A stretch of DNA of 64,000 bases from Pseudomonas sp. G2-4 (GCF_030064125.1 NZ_CP125957.1:1922001-1986000), one strand, 5' to 3'. Positions 22,196-31,897 are shown, numbered from the stretch's first letter. Notes: a model not told the origin generated them from the sequence alone. Numbers and translations: made by a program.

Positions 22196-22284
22196 TGTGG
22201 GAGCGAGCTTGCTCGCGATAGCGGAGTGTCAGCCAAGATTATTTTGCTGATCCACCGCAGTCGCGAGCAAGCTCGCTCCCACAG
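22196..22284. repeat. REP doublet, family A
   Basis: Inverted GTGGGAGCGAGCTTGCTCGC and its complement about 40 bases apart, in the gap after ppsA. Confidence 0.85.
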
Positions 22285-22309
22285 TCGTCTTTTTTTGTGC
22301 AAGAAGATT

Positions 22310-23299
22310 ATGCAAAGCAGCAGCAACCTATTTCCTGTCGCCCTGATCAGCGCCGAGCGGCGCGGCGATCTGAGCGAAGATGTCTATCGCTTGAAACCCG
22401 GCAACAGCCCGGACTACAGCGTTGAACTGGCCGTCACCCGGCTGGGCATGGCCGACGCCACCGAAACCCGTGGCGTCCCTGTGATTCTGTTGCACGGCAG
22501 CTTTTCCAACCGGCGTTTCTGGTATTCGCCCAAGGGCCTGGGCCTGGGGGCGTACCTGACACGCCTGGGGTTTGATGTCTGGATCCCCGAGATGCGCGGC
22601 CACGGGCTGTCCCAGCGCAACCAGGGCTACCGCAACAATCGCGTGGCCGACTACGCCCGTTACGACTTGCCGGCCATCGGTGCCTTCGTGCGGGAGCAGA
22701 GCGGACAAGTGCCGCACTGGATCGGCCACTCCCTGGGTGGCATCACCCTGGCGGCAGCTTTGGGCGGCCATTATCTGGGGGCACCGGCCGTGGCTTCGGC
22801 GGCGTTCTTTGGCACCCAGGTCAGCCGCACCTACTGGCCGCTGAAGATCCCACCGGTGGAGTGGAGCGGCCGGTTCATCCTCAAGCGTTTCGCCCAATTG
22901 TCCGGCGCAAGGCTCAAGCGCGGCCCCGAGGACGAGCCCATCGGCCTGGCCCTGGAGAGCATGCGTTGGTACGGCCTGTTCGGGCGTTTCGGCGATGCCG
23001 AGAAGAACTGGTGGGCGGGCCTGGCCGATGTGCAGGTGCCCGTGCTGGCGGTGAGTGCAGTGGGTGATCATCAGGACCCGACCTGGGCCTGCCACAAACT
23101 CTTCGAGCAGATCGGTTCCGAGCACAAGCAGTTTGTCTGCCTGGGCCGCAAGCAGGGCTTCAGTGACGATTTCGGCCATGTCGAAATGCTGGTCAGCAAA
23201 GCCGCGCACACGGAGGTCTGGCCTCTGGTGGCGCGTTGGCTGCACGATCAGCACGTTCCGTTGTTGGAAAGTTTGCCGGCGCTGGCCGAGGCAGTTTGA
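22310..23299 (+). CDS. Alpha/beta-fold hydrolase (PA1771-like esterase/lipase)
   Basis: 329 residues. The fold is shown by VILLHGSFSNRRFW (oxyanion region), MRGHGLSQR and the nucleophile elbow G-H-S141-L-G-G, with a late FGHVEML His as triad base. The N-terminal 45 residues (VYRLKPGNSPDYSVEL) resemble the lid-like leader of PHA depolymerase/lipase-type hydrolases. Substrate unknown. The ATG at 22310 is the first plausible start after the REP doublet; the upstream open frame runs through the repeat. Confidence 0.75.
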   Translation: MQSSSNLFPVALISAERRGDLSEDVYRLKPGNSPDYSVELAVTRLGMADATETRGVPVILLHGSFSNRRFWYSPKGLGLGAYLTRLGFDVWIPEMRGHGLSQRNQGYRNNRVADYARYDLPAIGAFVREQSGQVPHWIGHSLGGITLAAALGGHYLGAPAVASAAFFGTQVSRTYWPLKIPPVEWSGRFILKRFAQLSGARLKRGPEDEPIGLALESMRWYGLFGRFGDAEKNWWAGLADVQVPVLAVSAVGDHQDPTWACHKLFEQIGSEHKQFVCLGRKQGFSDDFGHVEMLVSKAAHTEVWPLVARWLHDQHVPLLESLPALAEAV

Positions 23300-23425
23300 G
23301 CGAAAGGCTCTGAAAGGGGCATTTCGCTCTGCTCGGCTTGCGGCTAAGATATGACGCGTTGCGCTGTTACGGTCATAAACGGTTGTTCATTCAACCTGAC
23401 GTTCAAGCCCTACAGGAGTTGCTCG

Positions 23426-23917
23426 ATGAACCATTACCTCACGCCCGACCTGTGCGACGCCTACCCGGAGTTGGTGCAGGTGTTGGAGCCGATGTTCAGC
23501 AATTTCGGCGGCCGCGATTCCTTCGGCGGCGAAATCGTGACCATCAAGTGCTTCGAGGACAACTCGCGGGTCAAGGAGCAGGTTGAACTCCAGGGCAACG
23601 GCAAGGTGTTGGTGGTCGATGGTGGTGGCTCCCTGCGTCGGGCACTGCTGGGCGACATGCTGGCGGAAAAAGCCGCGAAAAACGGCTGGGAAGGTCTGGT
23701 GATCTACGGTTGCATCCGCGATGTCGACGTCATCGCCCAGACGGACCTCGGGGTCCAGGCCCTGGCCAGTCACCCGATGAAGACCGACCGGCGTGGTGTC
23801 GGCGAGCTCAATGTGCCGGTGACCTTTGCCGGCGTGACGTTTCGCCCGGGCGAGTATGTCTATGCGGACAACAACGGCGTGATCGTCTCGCCAAGCCCGC
23901 TGACAATGCCTGAATGA
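23426..23917 (+). CDS. rraA: RraA family protein (regulator of RNase E activity / HMG aldolase fold)
   Basis: 163 residues, full length for RraA. It has [15 protein letters not shown] and GCIRDVD, the G-x20-R-D metal/substrate motif shared with 4-hydroxy-4-methyl-2-oxoglutarate aldolases. It either restrains RNase E or acts as a retro-aldolase; sequence alone does not separate these. The ATG at 23426 follows AGGAG by 8 bases. Confidence 0.88.
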   Translation: MNHYLTPDLCDAYPELVQVLEPMFSNFGGRDSFGGEIVTIKCFEDNSRVKEQVELQGNGKVLVVDGGGSLRRALLGDMLAEKAAKNGWEGLVIYGCIRDVDVIAQTDLGVQALASHPMKTDRRGVGELNVPVTFAGVTFRPGEYVYADNNGVIVSPSPLTMPE

Positions 23918-23936
23918 AGCGCCACAGCCATAAGGG

Positions 23937-24938
23937 ATGAGGATGTTCGAGGAAGAAAACGCGCAATGGGGGCTGGTGCATGCCCTCGTGCTGGACGGTA
24001 AAGGTGGCGCGCGTTCCATAGCCCGGACCGAACTCGACGATTTGCAGTTGCAGGCCCATGAAAGCCTGTGGCTGCACTGGGATCGCAGTCATCCGCAAAC
24101 CCACACGTGGCTGCGCAAGTCCAGTGGACTGAGTGAATTCAACTGCGACCTGCTGCTCGAGGAGAACACCCGGCCGCGGCTGTTGCCGTTGCCCAACGCT
24201 GAGCTGCTGCTGTTCCTCAGGGGGATCAACCTCAACCCGGGCGCCGAGCCGGAAGACATGGTTTCGGTGCGGATCTTTGCGTCCGCCCAGCGCGTGATCT
24301 CCCTGCGTCTGCGTCCACTGCGTGCTACAGATGAGCTGCTGGCGCAATTGACCGAGGGCAAGGGGCCGAAAAGTGCGTCGGAGCTCATCCTTTATATGGC
24401 GCAATACCTCACCAATAAGGTGCAGGACCTGGTCACGGGTCTTTCTGAAATCGTCGATAGCGAGGAAGAGAAACTCGATACTGACGAACGGTATACACCC
24501 GAGCACGACGCCATTTTGCATATCCGTCGAAGGGCGGCCGGGCTGAAGCGATTCCTGGCGCCACAGCGGGACATTTTCGGTCAGATGACACGGCTTAAAC
24601 TGCCGTGGTTCATCGACGACGACGGCGACTACTGGAATGAATTGAACAACAGCCTGACCCGTTACCTCGAGGAGCTGGAATTGACCCGAGAGCGCGTGGG
24701 GCTTGTGCTGGAGGCCGAGGACCGGCGTCTTTCGGTGCGCATGAACCGCACCATGTACCGCTTTGGCATCATCACCGGAATTTTCCTGCCGATGAGTTTT
24801 CTCACCGGCCTTTTGGGTATTAACGTCGGCGGCATTCCGTTCTCCGATAGCGCTTACGGCTTCCTGGTTGCCTGCCTGCTGATGGTCTGCGTGGCGCTGG
24901 GGCAGTGGTGGTTATTCCGCCGTTTGCGCTGGGTGTGA
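23937..24938 (+). CDS. cmaX: CorA/ZntB-family metal transporter CmaX
   Basis: 333 residues. A long cytoplasmic alpha/beta and helical N domain is followed by two C-terminal membrane helices (about 278-298 and 307-328). The loop between carries G-I-N-V-G-G instead of CorA's GMN, the ZntB-like form. ZntB-type proteins move Zn2+. It opens the cmaX-crfX-cmpX-sigX-oprF cluster found in fluorescent Pseudomonas. An alternative ATG lies two codons in. Confidence 0.88.
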   Translation: MRMFEEENAQWGLVHALVLDGKGGARSIARTELDDLQLQAHESLWLHWDRSHPQTHTWLRKSSGLSEFNCDLLLEENTRPRLLPLPNAELLLFLRGINLNPGAEPEDMVSVRIFASAQRVISLRLRPLRATDELLAQLTEGKGPKSASELILYMAQYLTNKVQDLVTGLSEIVDSEEEKLDTDERYTPEHDAILHIRRRAAGLKRFLAPQRDIFGQMTRLKLPWFIDDDGDYWNELNNSLTRYLEELELTRERVGLVLEAEDRRLSVRMNRTMYRFGIITGIFLPMSFLTGLLGINVGGIPFSDSAYGFLVACLLMVCVALGQWWLFRRLRWV

Positions 24939-25001
24939 CAAGGCTTCATGTGACCCGACGAAATTTGATCGCGTCTCCCACTGACATCACGAGAGGTGCG
25001 T

Positions 25002-25247
25002 ATGCACGATCCGTTTGAACAGTCTTTGCGCGACATGCTCAAGGCTTCGCCGTCCAGCCGGGACGACGATGCATGCCTGGGACGTGTGCTGAAAACCGCC
25101 AACCGTCAGGTCGGCGCCGGCGATCTGTTCAGCCTGCTGGGCCGCTGGTTGCCCGCGTTGATGATCGCCTTGAATAATGGGTCGGCCCACGTCTCGCCGG
25201 TGTCCCGTCGTAAACCTGTTACTCGCACCGCTGATAAGGCTGATTGA
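25002..25247 (+). CDS. crfX: CrfX, small conserved protein
   Basis: 81 residues. A mostly polar N half and one short hydrophobic segment (FSLLGRWLPALMIAL) with a basic tail. No enzymatic motif. I name it from its fixed place between cmaX and cmpX. In related Pseudomonas the gene belongs to the SigX-linked cluster; its role is unclear. The ATG at 25002 has GAGAGG upstream. Confidence 0.8.
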   Translation: MHDPFEQSLRDMLKASPSSRDDDACLGRVLKTANRQVGAGDLFSLLGRWLPALMIALNNGSAHVSPVSRRKPVTRTADKAD

Positions 25248-25249
25248 AT

Positions 25250-26074
25250 ATGGAACTTAATCTCTGGACCCAGAGCCTCGTCACGGCAATGACTGCGTTG
25301 TGGACCAAGGTGGCTAACTTCATTCCTAACCTTTTCGGCGCGTTGGTCGTGCTGTTGTTGGGTTTCGTCGTCGCCAAGCTGCTGGACACGCTGCTCTCCA
25401 AACTGCTCGCCAAACTGGGGCTCGACCGCTTGATGGGGGGCACCGGCCTGACCAAACTGCTGTCCCGTGGCGGCATCCAGGTACCGATTTCGACCTTGAT
25501 CGGCAAGATCGTCTATTGGTTCGTGCTGCTGATTTTTCTGGTTTCTGCGGCTGAATCCCTTGGTCTTGAGCGAGTTTCAGCTACGCTCGATATGCTTGCA
25601 CTGTATTTGCCAAAGGTTTTCGGGGCTGCGCTGGTCTTGCTGGTCGGCGTTCTGCTGGCGCAACTGGCCAACGGGCTGGTGCGCGGCGCGGCCGAGGGTG
25701 TAGGGCTCGATTACGCCCAGGGCTTGGGGAGAATTGCCCAGGGCCTGGTGATTATCATCAGTATTTCGGTCGCGATCAGCCAGTTGGAGGTCAAGACTGA
25801 CCTGCTGAACCACGTGATTGTGATCGTATTGATTACCGTTGGTCTGGCGGTTGCGCTGGCAATGGGGTTGGGAAGCCGGGAAATCGCCGGCCAGATTCTT
25901 GCGGGAATCTATGTGCGTGAGCTGTATGAGGTTGGGCAACAAGTGCGTGTTGGCGAGGTCGAAGGCCAGATCGAAGAGATCGGCACGGTGAAGACCACAT
26001 TGCTGACCGAGGAGGGCGAACTGGTGTCACTCTCCAATCGGATCCTGCTGGAGCAGCATGTGAGTAGCCGCTAA
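25250..26074 (+). CDS. cmpX: CmpX, MscS-like membrane protein
   Basis: 274 residues with about five membrane helices. It includes the glycine-rich conserved TM helix repeat (NLFGALVVLLLGFVVAKLLD; LPKVFGAALVLLVGVLLA) typical of small MscS-related proteins. A C-terminal beta domain (VRVGEVEGQIEEIGTVKTTL) matches the MscS middle domain. Probably a mechanosensitive or envelope-stress channel; loss in P. aeruginosa is reported to alter SigX activity. The start lies 2 bases after the crfX stop. Confidence 0.87.
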   Translation: MELNLWTQSLVTAMTALWTKVANFIPNLFGALVVLLLGFVVAKLLDTLLSKLLAKLGLDRLMGGTGLTKLLSRGGIQVPISTLIGKIVYWFVLLIFLVSAAESLGLERVSATLDMLALYLPKVFGAALVLLVGVLLAQLANGLVRGAAEGVGLDYAQGLGRIAQGLVIIISISVAISQLEVKTDLLNHVIVIVLITVGLAVALAMGLGSREIAGQILAGIYVRELYEVGQQVRVGEVEGQIEEIGTVKTTLLTEEGELVSLSNRILLEQHVSSR

Positions 26075-26165
26075 CCCGGCAAACCCTGCTAATGTATGCC
26101 GCCGCGAAATGCCTGTTATCGCAGGCTGTGGCGCACATTGACCTAGACTGTCGGCCCGACTTGTT

Positions 26166-26756
26166 TTGAACAAACCCCAAACGCTATCTACGCGCTACGA
26201 CCCCCGTGATCTCTCAGATGAGGAGTTGGTCGCGCGCGCGCATACGGAGCTGTTTCACGTTACACGCGCCTACGAAGAGTTGATGCGGCGTTACCAGAGA
26301 ACATTATTTAACGTTTGTGCAAGGTATCTGGGGAACGATCGCGATGCTGACGATGTCTGTCAGGAGGTGATGTTGAAGGTGCTGTATGGCTTGAAGAACT
26401 TCGAGGGGAAATCGAAGTTCAAGACCTGGCTCTACAGCATCACGTACAACGAATGCATCACGCAGTATCGCAAGGAGCGACGCAAGCGTCGCTTGATGGA
26501 CGCGTTGAGCCTGGACCCTCTCGAGGAAGCGTCTGAAGAGAAGGCGCCCAAGCCCGAGGAAAAGGGTGGGCTCGATCGCTGGCTGGTATACGTGAACCCG
26601 ATTGACCGGGAGATTCTGGTGCTACGATTTGTCGCAGAACTGGAATTCCAAGAGATCGCAGACATAATGCACATGGGTTTGAGCGCGACAAAAATGCGTT
26701 ACAAGCGCGCTCTTGACAAATTGCGTGAGAAATTTGCGGGCATTGCTGAAACTTAG
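26166..26756 (+). CDS. sigX: ECF sigma factor SigX
   Basis: 196 residues, the exact length known for P. aeruginosa SigX, and near-identical in the stretches I remember. Region 2 has DADDVCQEVMLKV and the -10 binding helix; region 4 has LRFVAELEFQEIADIM. The TTG at 26166 gives the family N terminus MNKPQTLSTRY. SigX supports membrane fluidity, fatty-acid synthesis and oprF transcription. No anti-sigma gene follows; oprF does. Confidence 0.95.
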   Translation: MNKPQTLSTRYDPRDLSDEELVARAHTELFHVTRAYEELMRRYQRTLFNVCARYLGNDRDADDVCQEVMLKVLYGLKNFEGKSKFKTWLYSITYNECITQYRKERRKRRLMDALSLDPLEEASEEKAPKPEEKGGLDRWLVYVNPIDREILVLRFVAELEFQEIADIMHMGLSATKMRYKRALDKLREKFAGIAET

Positions 26757-26782
26757 TTCGACGCAAATATCTCTTACGTGTA

Positions 26783-26804
26783 GGCAAGTTCTGATAGACT
26801 TGCC
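26783..26804. other. Hairpin between sigX and oprF
   Basis: Perfect 7-bp inverted repeat GGCAAGT/ACTTGCC with an 8-base loop, 60 bases before oprF. It has no T run, so it is not a standard terminator. It may be an mRNA-stabilising 5' leader element of oprF or a protein site. Confidence 0.45.
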
Positions 26805-26863
26805 GCCGAGTTGTCCCCCGGTATGCGGGACTGCTTCACAATCACCAGATGGGGATTTAACGG

Positions 26864-27898
26864 ATGAAACTGAAAAACACCTTGGGCTTTGCCATTGGTT
26901 CTTTGATTGCTGCCACTTCGTTCGGCGCTCTGGCACAAGGCCAAGGCGCAGTTGAAATCGAAGGCTTCGCCAAGAAAGAAATGTTCGACAGCGCTCGGGA
27001 CTTCAAGAACAACGGCAACCTGTTCGGCGGTTCGGTTGGTTACTTCTTGACCGACGACGTAGAACTGCGTCTGGCCTACGACGAAGTGCACAACGCACGT
27101 GCCGAAGACGGTCGTAACATCAAGGGCTCCAACACCGCTCTGGATGCTCTGTACCACTTCAACAACCCGGGCGACATGCTGCGTCCGTACGTTTCGGCTG
27201 GTTTCTCCGATCAGAGCATCGGCCAGAACGGCAAAAGCGGTCGTAACGGTTCCACCTTCGCCAACGTTGGCGGCGGTGCCAAGCTGTACTTCACCGAGAA
27301 CTTCTACGCCCGTGCTGGCGTTGAAGCTCAGTACAACATCGACCAGGGCGACACCGAGTGGGCTCCAAGCGTCGGTATCGGTGTGAACTTCGGTGGCGGC
27401 TCCAAGCCTGCTGCTGCTCCAGTTCCAGCTCCGGCTGAAGTCTGCTCCGACAGCGACAACGATGGCGTGTGCGACAACGTCGACAAGTGCCCTGACACCC
27501 CAGCCAACGTAACCGTTGACGCTGATGGCTGCCCAGCAGTTGCCGAAGTTGTACGTGTTGAGTTGGACGTCAAGTTCGACTTCGACAAGTCGACCGTTAA
27601 AGAAAACAGCTATGGCGACATCAAGAACCTGGCTGATTTCATGAAGCAGTACCCATCCACCAGCACCACTGTTGAAGGTCACACTGACTCCGTCGGTCCT
27701 GACGCTTACAACCAGAAACTGTCTGAGCGTCGTGCAAAAGCCGTTCAGCAGGTTCTGACCAACCAGTACGGTGTTGAATCGTCCCGCGTTCAGGCTGTTG
27801 GCTACGGCGAATCCCGCCCAGTTGCTGACAACGCCACTGAAGCTGGTCGTGCAGTTAACCGTCGCGTAGAAGCGCAGGTTGAAGCTCAAGGCAAGTAA
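26864..27898 (+). CDS. oprF: Major outer-membrane porin and structural protein OprF
   Basis: 344 residues. Signal peptide ending GALAQG, an eight-strand N-terminal barrel, a Pro/Ala hinge (about 180-190), a cysteine-containing calcium-type repeat (CSDSDNDGVCDNVDKCPD) and a C-terminal OmpA-like peptidoglycan-binding domain. It anchors outer membrane to wall, forms a slow porin and senses host factors in P. aeruginosa. A strong terminator follows at once. SigX-driven transcription is expected from its neighbour. Confidence 0.97.
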   Translation: MKLKNTLGFAIGSLIAATSFGALAQGQGAVEIEGFAKKEMFDSARDFKNNGNLFGGSVGYFLTDDVELRLAYDEVHNARAEDGRNIKGSNTALDALYHFNNPGDMLRPYVSAGFSDQSIGQNGKSGRNGSTFANVGGGAKLYFTENFYARAGVEAQYNIDQGDTEWAPSVGIGVNFGGGSKPAAAPVPAPAEVCSDSDNDGVCDNVDKCPDTPANVTVDADGCPAVAEVVRVELDVKFDFDKSTVKENSYGDIKNLADFMKQYPSTSTTVEGHTDSVGPDAYNQKLSERRAKAVQQVLTNQYGVESSRVQAVGYGESRPVADNATEAGRAVNRRVEAQVEAQGK

Positions 27899-27915
27899 TT
27901 AGCCCGAAGCTGTAG

Positions 27916-27944
27916 AAAAGCCCGGCTTAGGCCGGGCTTTTCTT
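27916..27944 (+). terminator. Intrinsic terminator of oprF
   Basis: AAAAGCCCGGC, a 4-base loop, then GCCGGGCTTTT and further Ts: an 11-bp stem with T run, 17 bases after the oprF stop. Confidence 0.93.
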
Positions 27945-27988
27945 TGCCTGCGATTTGTGGGGCGCAGCCTGTGTTAGACAAAGCAAAA

Positions 27989-28081
27989 CCTGTGGGAGCG
28001 AGCTTGCTCGCGATAGCGGCGGGTCTGCATCATTGATGTTGACTGATACGCCGCCATCGCGAGCAAGCTCGCTCCCACAGG
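27989..28081. repeat. REP doublet, family A
   Basis: Inverted GTGGGAGCGAGCTTGCTCGC copies about 45 bases apart between the convergent oprF and cobA genes. Confidence 0.88.
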
Positions 28082-28095
28082 TTCGGTGTGGTTTG

Positions 28096-28851
28096 TTATA
28101 GCGCCGAAGCCTGGGCCCAGGCGGGTTGTGATCCTGTCAGTTCGGCGGTGCCCGCCACCGCACCAATCACCAGGATTGCCGGGCTCTTGAGCTGGAACGC
28201 ACTGGCATCGACCTCCATCGAGGCCAAGTCACTGCGGCAGTCACGCTGGTAGGGCAGGGAAGCGTTTTCAATCATCGCCACCGGGGTGTCCGCCGCCAGG
28301 CCACCGGCCAGCAGTTGCTCGCGGATTTCGCTCAGTTTCGCCACGCCCATGTACACCACCAGCGTCGTGCCGCTTTGGGCCAAGGCTTGCCAGTTGAGGC
28401 TGCTGCCGTCCTGGGTGTGGGCCGTCACCAGGGTCACGCCACGGGCAATCCCGCGCAGGGTCAGCGGAATATCGCACTGGGTGGCGCCTGCAAGCCCGGC
28501 GGTGATGCCATTGACCAGTTCGACCTCGACACCGTGTTCGCGCAACCACTGCGCCTCTTCACCGCCCCGGCCGAAGATGCACGGATCACCGCCTTTCAGG
28601 CGCACCACACATTTGCCCTGGCGGGCGTAGCGCAGCATCAGGCGATGGATAAAGGCTTGTGGCGTGGACCGGCATCCGCCGCGTTTACCCACGGCAATGA
28701 TGCGTGCGGCGGGGCAATGCTCAAGCACGGCGCTATTGACCAGATCATCGATCAGCACCACGTCAGCTTCGCCCAAGGCGCGCACGGCTTTGAGGGTCAA
28801 TAATTCTGGGTCACCGGGACCCGCTCCCACCAGCCAGACTTTTGCGTTCAT
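28096..28851 (-). CDS. cobA: Uroporphyrinogen-III C-methyltransferase (siroheme branch)
   Basis: 251 residues of the SUMT family: VGAGPGDPELLT for SAM binding, VRLKGGDPCIFGRGGEE, and GITAGLAGA. It makes precorrin-2 for siroheme, the cofactor of NirB, which explains its place as last gene of the nirB-nirD-nasA operon, 11 bases after the nasA stop. The ATG at 28851 is chosen because the family motif begins right after it; the longer open frame overlaps nasA. Confidence 0.92.
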   Translation of the reverse strand: MNAKVWLVGAGPGDPELLTLKAVRALGEADVVLIDDLVNSAVLEHCPAARIIAVGKRGGCRSTPQAFIHRLMLRYARQGKCVVRLKGGDPCIFGRGGEEAQWLREHGVEVELVNGITAGLAGATQCDIPLTLRGIARGVTLVTAHTQDGSSLNWQALAQSGTTLVVYMGVAKLSEIREQLLAGGLAADTPVAMIENASLPYQRDCRSDLASMEVDASAFQLKSPAILVIGAVAGTAELTGSQPAWAQASAL

Positions 28852-28862
28852 AGTGTTTTTCC

Positions 28863-31580
28863 TCACGAGATAATGGCCACCGGTTGCGCAGTGGCAACCA
28901 GCAGGCGCTTGATTTCCGGTACACAGGAGCCGCACTGCGTGCCGCACCCCAGTTCCTTTTTCAACCCCTGCAGATCCAGGCCACGTTCAATGCCCGCGCA
29001 AACCGCTCGCTGGCTGACGTTCATGCAGTTGCACAGCGTTTTGCTGCCTTTGAGCGAACTGCCGACGTTGCCCGGCGGCGCGCTCAACGGTGCCAGCAGC
29101 CAGCGCCGCAGCTGCTCGTCGGCACGACCTTCCTGCCACAGGTTCTGCAACCAGTGCCGGGCCAGGGTTTCGCCGGCCAGGCGAATGGCGGTGATGCGAC
29201 CGTTTTCGATGCGCACCCGTTTACCGATGGAGCGCCGTGGATCGTCATAGGCCAATACGGGGCCTTCAATCAGCCCCAATTGCTCGTCGATCGCCCTTAG
29301 CAGTTGCGGTTCGGGGGCGACGGCGCTGGCCGCGCGAATCAGCAACGCGGGACGTTCACGGCCGGTCAGGCTCAGGCTGGCGTAGGAAAACGCCTCACAC
29401 AGCGGTCGTAGCGTCTCCAGATGCTGTTGAACATCGCCTTCGATCAAGGCGAAAAGCTGCCAGGGCAGGTTCACGGGATCCAGGCGGACGCCGCTGTGTT
29501 TGAGTTCCGGTTGTTTCGATATGGGGTCGAAGGCTGGTTGAGTCAGGGTATTGACCCCGCCCTTGAGAAACCGGTCGCCCCAGTGCATGGGTAGAAATGC
29601 TTGGCCGGGGCGCACGCTTTCGTCGCTTTCCACCGCCACGATCACGGCGCCGCGACGGCTTTTGAGGCTGACCAGGTCACCGGCTTGCAGGCGATGGCGT
29701 TGCATTTCGTCGGGATGCAGGCTGAGTACGGCTTCGTTCACATGGCCGAACAATTGCGCCGCAGTGCCGGTACGGCTCATGCCGTGCCACTGATCGCGTA
29801 GTCGACCGGTGTTCAGTGTCAGCGGGTAGCGGGCGTCACGCAGCTCCTTGGCAGCGCGATACGGGTCGGCCACGAACCGGGCGCGGCCGCTGTCGGTGGG
29901 AAAAATCCCGTCCACGTACAGACGCGCCGTTCCAACGGTCGCACCTTCCGGGAAAGGCCATTGCTGTGGGCCGAGTTGATCGATCAGTTCATGGCTGATG
30001 CCGGACAAGTCCAGGTCCCGACCCCGGGTCAACTGCTTGTATTCATCGAACAGCTGGGCCGGCGTTTCAAAGGCGAACAGGCTGGGCTGGCCCGGCCGCA
30101 GGCGTTTCTCCAGGCGTTGTGCGAAATCCACGGTAATTGCCCAGTCCGCCCGCGCTTCACCCGGTGCCCCGATTGCCTGGCGGACGTGGGAAATGCGCCG
30201 TTCGGAGTTGGTCACCGAGCCTTCCTTTTCGCCCCAACTGGCCGCTGGTAGCAGCAGGTCGGCAAACGCGGCGGTTTCGGTGGTTCGGAAAGCCTCCTGC
30301 AACACCACGAATGGGCAGGCTTGCAGCGCTTCACGTACCGCGGTCTGGTCTGGCATCGATTGGGCCGGGTTGGTGCAAGCGATCCACAAGGCCTTGATCT
30401 TGCCGCTGCGCACCTGCTCGAACAGTTCTATGGCGCTCAAGCCAGTGGTGGCGGGCAATTGCTCGACGCCCCAGTAATGGGCGACTTCGGCGCGATGCTC
30501 CGGGTTGGCTGCTTCGCGATGGCCTGGCAGCAGGTTCGACAGGCTGCCGGTTTCCCGTCCGCCCATGGCATTGGGTTGGCCGGTCAATGAGAAAGGCCCC
30601 GCACCTGGCCGGCCGATTTGGCCAGTGGCCAGGTGCAAGTTGATCAATGCGCTGTTCTTGGCGCTGCCAGCGGTGGACTGGTTCAAGCCCATGCACCACA
30701 GCGACAGGAAACTCGGCGACGTGCCGACCCATTCGGCGCACTGCTGCAGTTGTTCGACGCGGATACCGCACAGTTGGGCGACCATGCTCGGCGTGTAGTC
30801 GCGCACCAGGTTTTTCAGGTCCGCCAGGCCTTCGGTGTGGGCCTTGATGAAGTCGCGGTCGACCCAGTCTTCCCACAGCAACAGGTGCAAAATTCCATGG
30901 AACAAGGCGACATCGGTGCCGGGCAGAATCGCCAGGTGCAGGTCCGCCAGGTCACAGGTGTCGGTGCGCCGGGGGTCGATGACGATGACTTTCATCTGCG
31001 GCCGGCGGGATTTGGCTTCTTCGAGGCGACGAAACAGGACGGGGTGCGCGTAGGCCATGTTACTGCCGACGATCATCACGCAGTCGCTCAGCTCCAGGTC
31101 TTCATAGCTGCAGGGCGGGGCATCGGCACCGAGGCTGCGCTTGTAGCCCACCACGGCGGAGGACATGCACAGTCGGGAATTGCTGTCGATGTTGTTGGTG
31201 CCCACCAGCGCCCGGGCGAGTTTGTTGAAGGCGTAGTAATCCTCGGTCAGCAGTTGGCCGGAGATGTAGAACGCCACGCTGTCGGGGCCGTGCTCGGCGA
31301 GGGTCTCGGCGAAGACACTGGCGGCATGATCCAGGGCGCTGTCCCAGTCGCTACGGGCCCGCGCCAGGCCTTTGCCCAGGCGCAGTTCGGGATACAGGGC
31401 GCGTGCGGCGAGGTCGCCGGTCAAGTGCAGTGTCGAGCCTTTGCTGCACAGTTTGCCGAAGTTGGCCGGATGGGCGGGATCGCCACTGACGCCGAGAATA
31501 CGCTCGTCATCATGCTCGATCAGCACGCCGCAACCGACCCCGCAATAACAGCAGGTCGAGGCAGTGGTCTGGCGGCTCAT
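28863..31580 (-). CDS. nasA: Assimilatory nitrate reductase, catalytic subunit
   Basis: 905 residues, no signal peptide, so cytoplasmic. The N-terminal [4Fe-4S] ligands are C10-x2-C13-x3-C17 and C45. A molybdopterin oxidoreductase body follows, and a C-terminal BFD-type [2Fe-2S] domain (CNCMNVS, then CGTQCGSC). The latter lets it draw electrons without a separate NasB subunit. It reduces nitrate to nitrite. Its ATG overlaps the nirD stop (TGATG). The symbol nasA is also used for nitrate transporters in some genomes; here it means the reductase. Confidence 0.93.
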   Translation of the reverse strand: MSRQTTASTCCYCGVGCGVLIEHDDERILGVSGDPAHPANFGKLCSKGSTLHLTGDLAARALYPELRLGKGLARARSDWDSALDHAASVFAETLAEHGPDSVAFYISGQLLTEDYYAFNKLARALVGTNNIDSNSRLCMSSAVVGYKRSLGADAPPCSYEDLELSDCVMIVGSNMAYAHPVLFRRLEEAKSRRPQMKVIVIDPRRTDTCDLADLHLAILPGTDVALFHGILHLLLWEDWVDRDFIKAHTEGLADLKNLVRDYTPSMVAQLCGIRVEQLQQCAEWVGTSPSFLSLWCMGLNQSTAGSAKNSALINLHLATGQIGRPGAGPFSLTGQPNAMGGRETGSLSNLLPGHREAANPEHRAEVAHYWGVEQLPATTGLSAIELFEQVRSGKIKALWIACTNPAQSMPDQTAVREALQACPFVVLQEAFRTTETAAFADLLLPAASWGEKEGSVTNSERRISHVRQAIGAPGEARADWAITVDFAQRLEKRLRPGQPSLFAFETPAQLFDEYKQLTRGRDLDLSGISHELIDQLGPQQWPFPEGATVGTARLYVDGIFPTDSGRARFVADPYRAAKELRDARYPLTLNTGRLRDQWHGMSRTGTAAQLFGHVNEAVLSLHPDEMQRHRLQAGDLVSLKSRRGAVIVAVESDESVRPGQAFLPMHWGDRFLKGGVNTLTQPAFDPISKQPELKHSGVRLDPVNLPWQLFALIEGDVQQHLETLRPLCEAFSYASLSLTGRERPALLIRAASAVAPEPQLLRAIDEQLGLIEGPVLAYDDPRRSIGKRVRIENGRITAIRLAGETLARHWLQNLWQEGRADEQLRRWLLAPLSAPPGNVGSSLKGSKTLCNCMNVSQRAVCAGIERGLDLQGLKKELGCGTQCGSCVPEIKRLLVATAQPVAIIS

Positions 31581-31897
31581 CAGCTTGCGTCCCGCAGGGC
31601 CAGCATCACCCGGCCATTCTCGACCCGCGCCGAATGATGATGGGCACAGCCCACATCCGGAGCCTGGGCCTGGCCGCTTTCCAGGTCGATCTGCCAGTTG
31701 TGCAGCGGGCAGGCTACGCGCTTGCCGTACACCAAGCCTTGTGAGAGCGGTCCGCCCTTGTGAGGGCAACGGTCATCCAGTGCGAACACCTCATCATCGC
31801 TGGTACGAAAAATCGCGATATCGCCTTTCGGGCCATTGATGATGCGCGAGCCGAGGATATTGATCTCATCCAGTGCGCAGATATCCAGCCAGTTCAT
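31580..31897 (-). CDS. nirD: Nitrite reductase [NAD(P)H] small subunit
   Basis: 105 residues with a Rieske-like fold. Unlike some NirD proteins it keeps the full ligand set C44-x-H46 and C63-x2-H66, so it may bind [2Fe-2S]. It pairs with NirB. ATGA overlap with the nirB stop sets the start at 31897. Confidence 0.92.
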   Translation of the reverse strand: MNWLDICALDEINILGSRIINGPKGDIAIFRTSDDEVFALDDRCPHKGGPLSQGLVYGKRVACPLHNWQIDLESGQAQAPDVGCAHHHSARVENGRVMLALRDAS

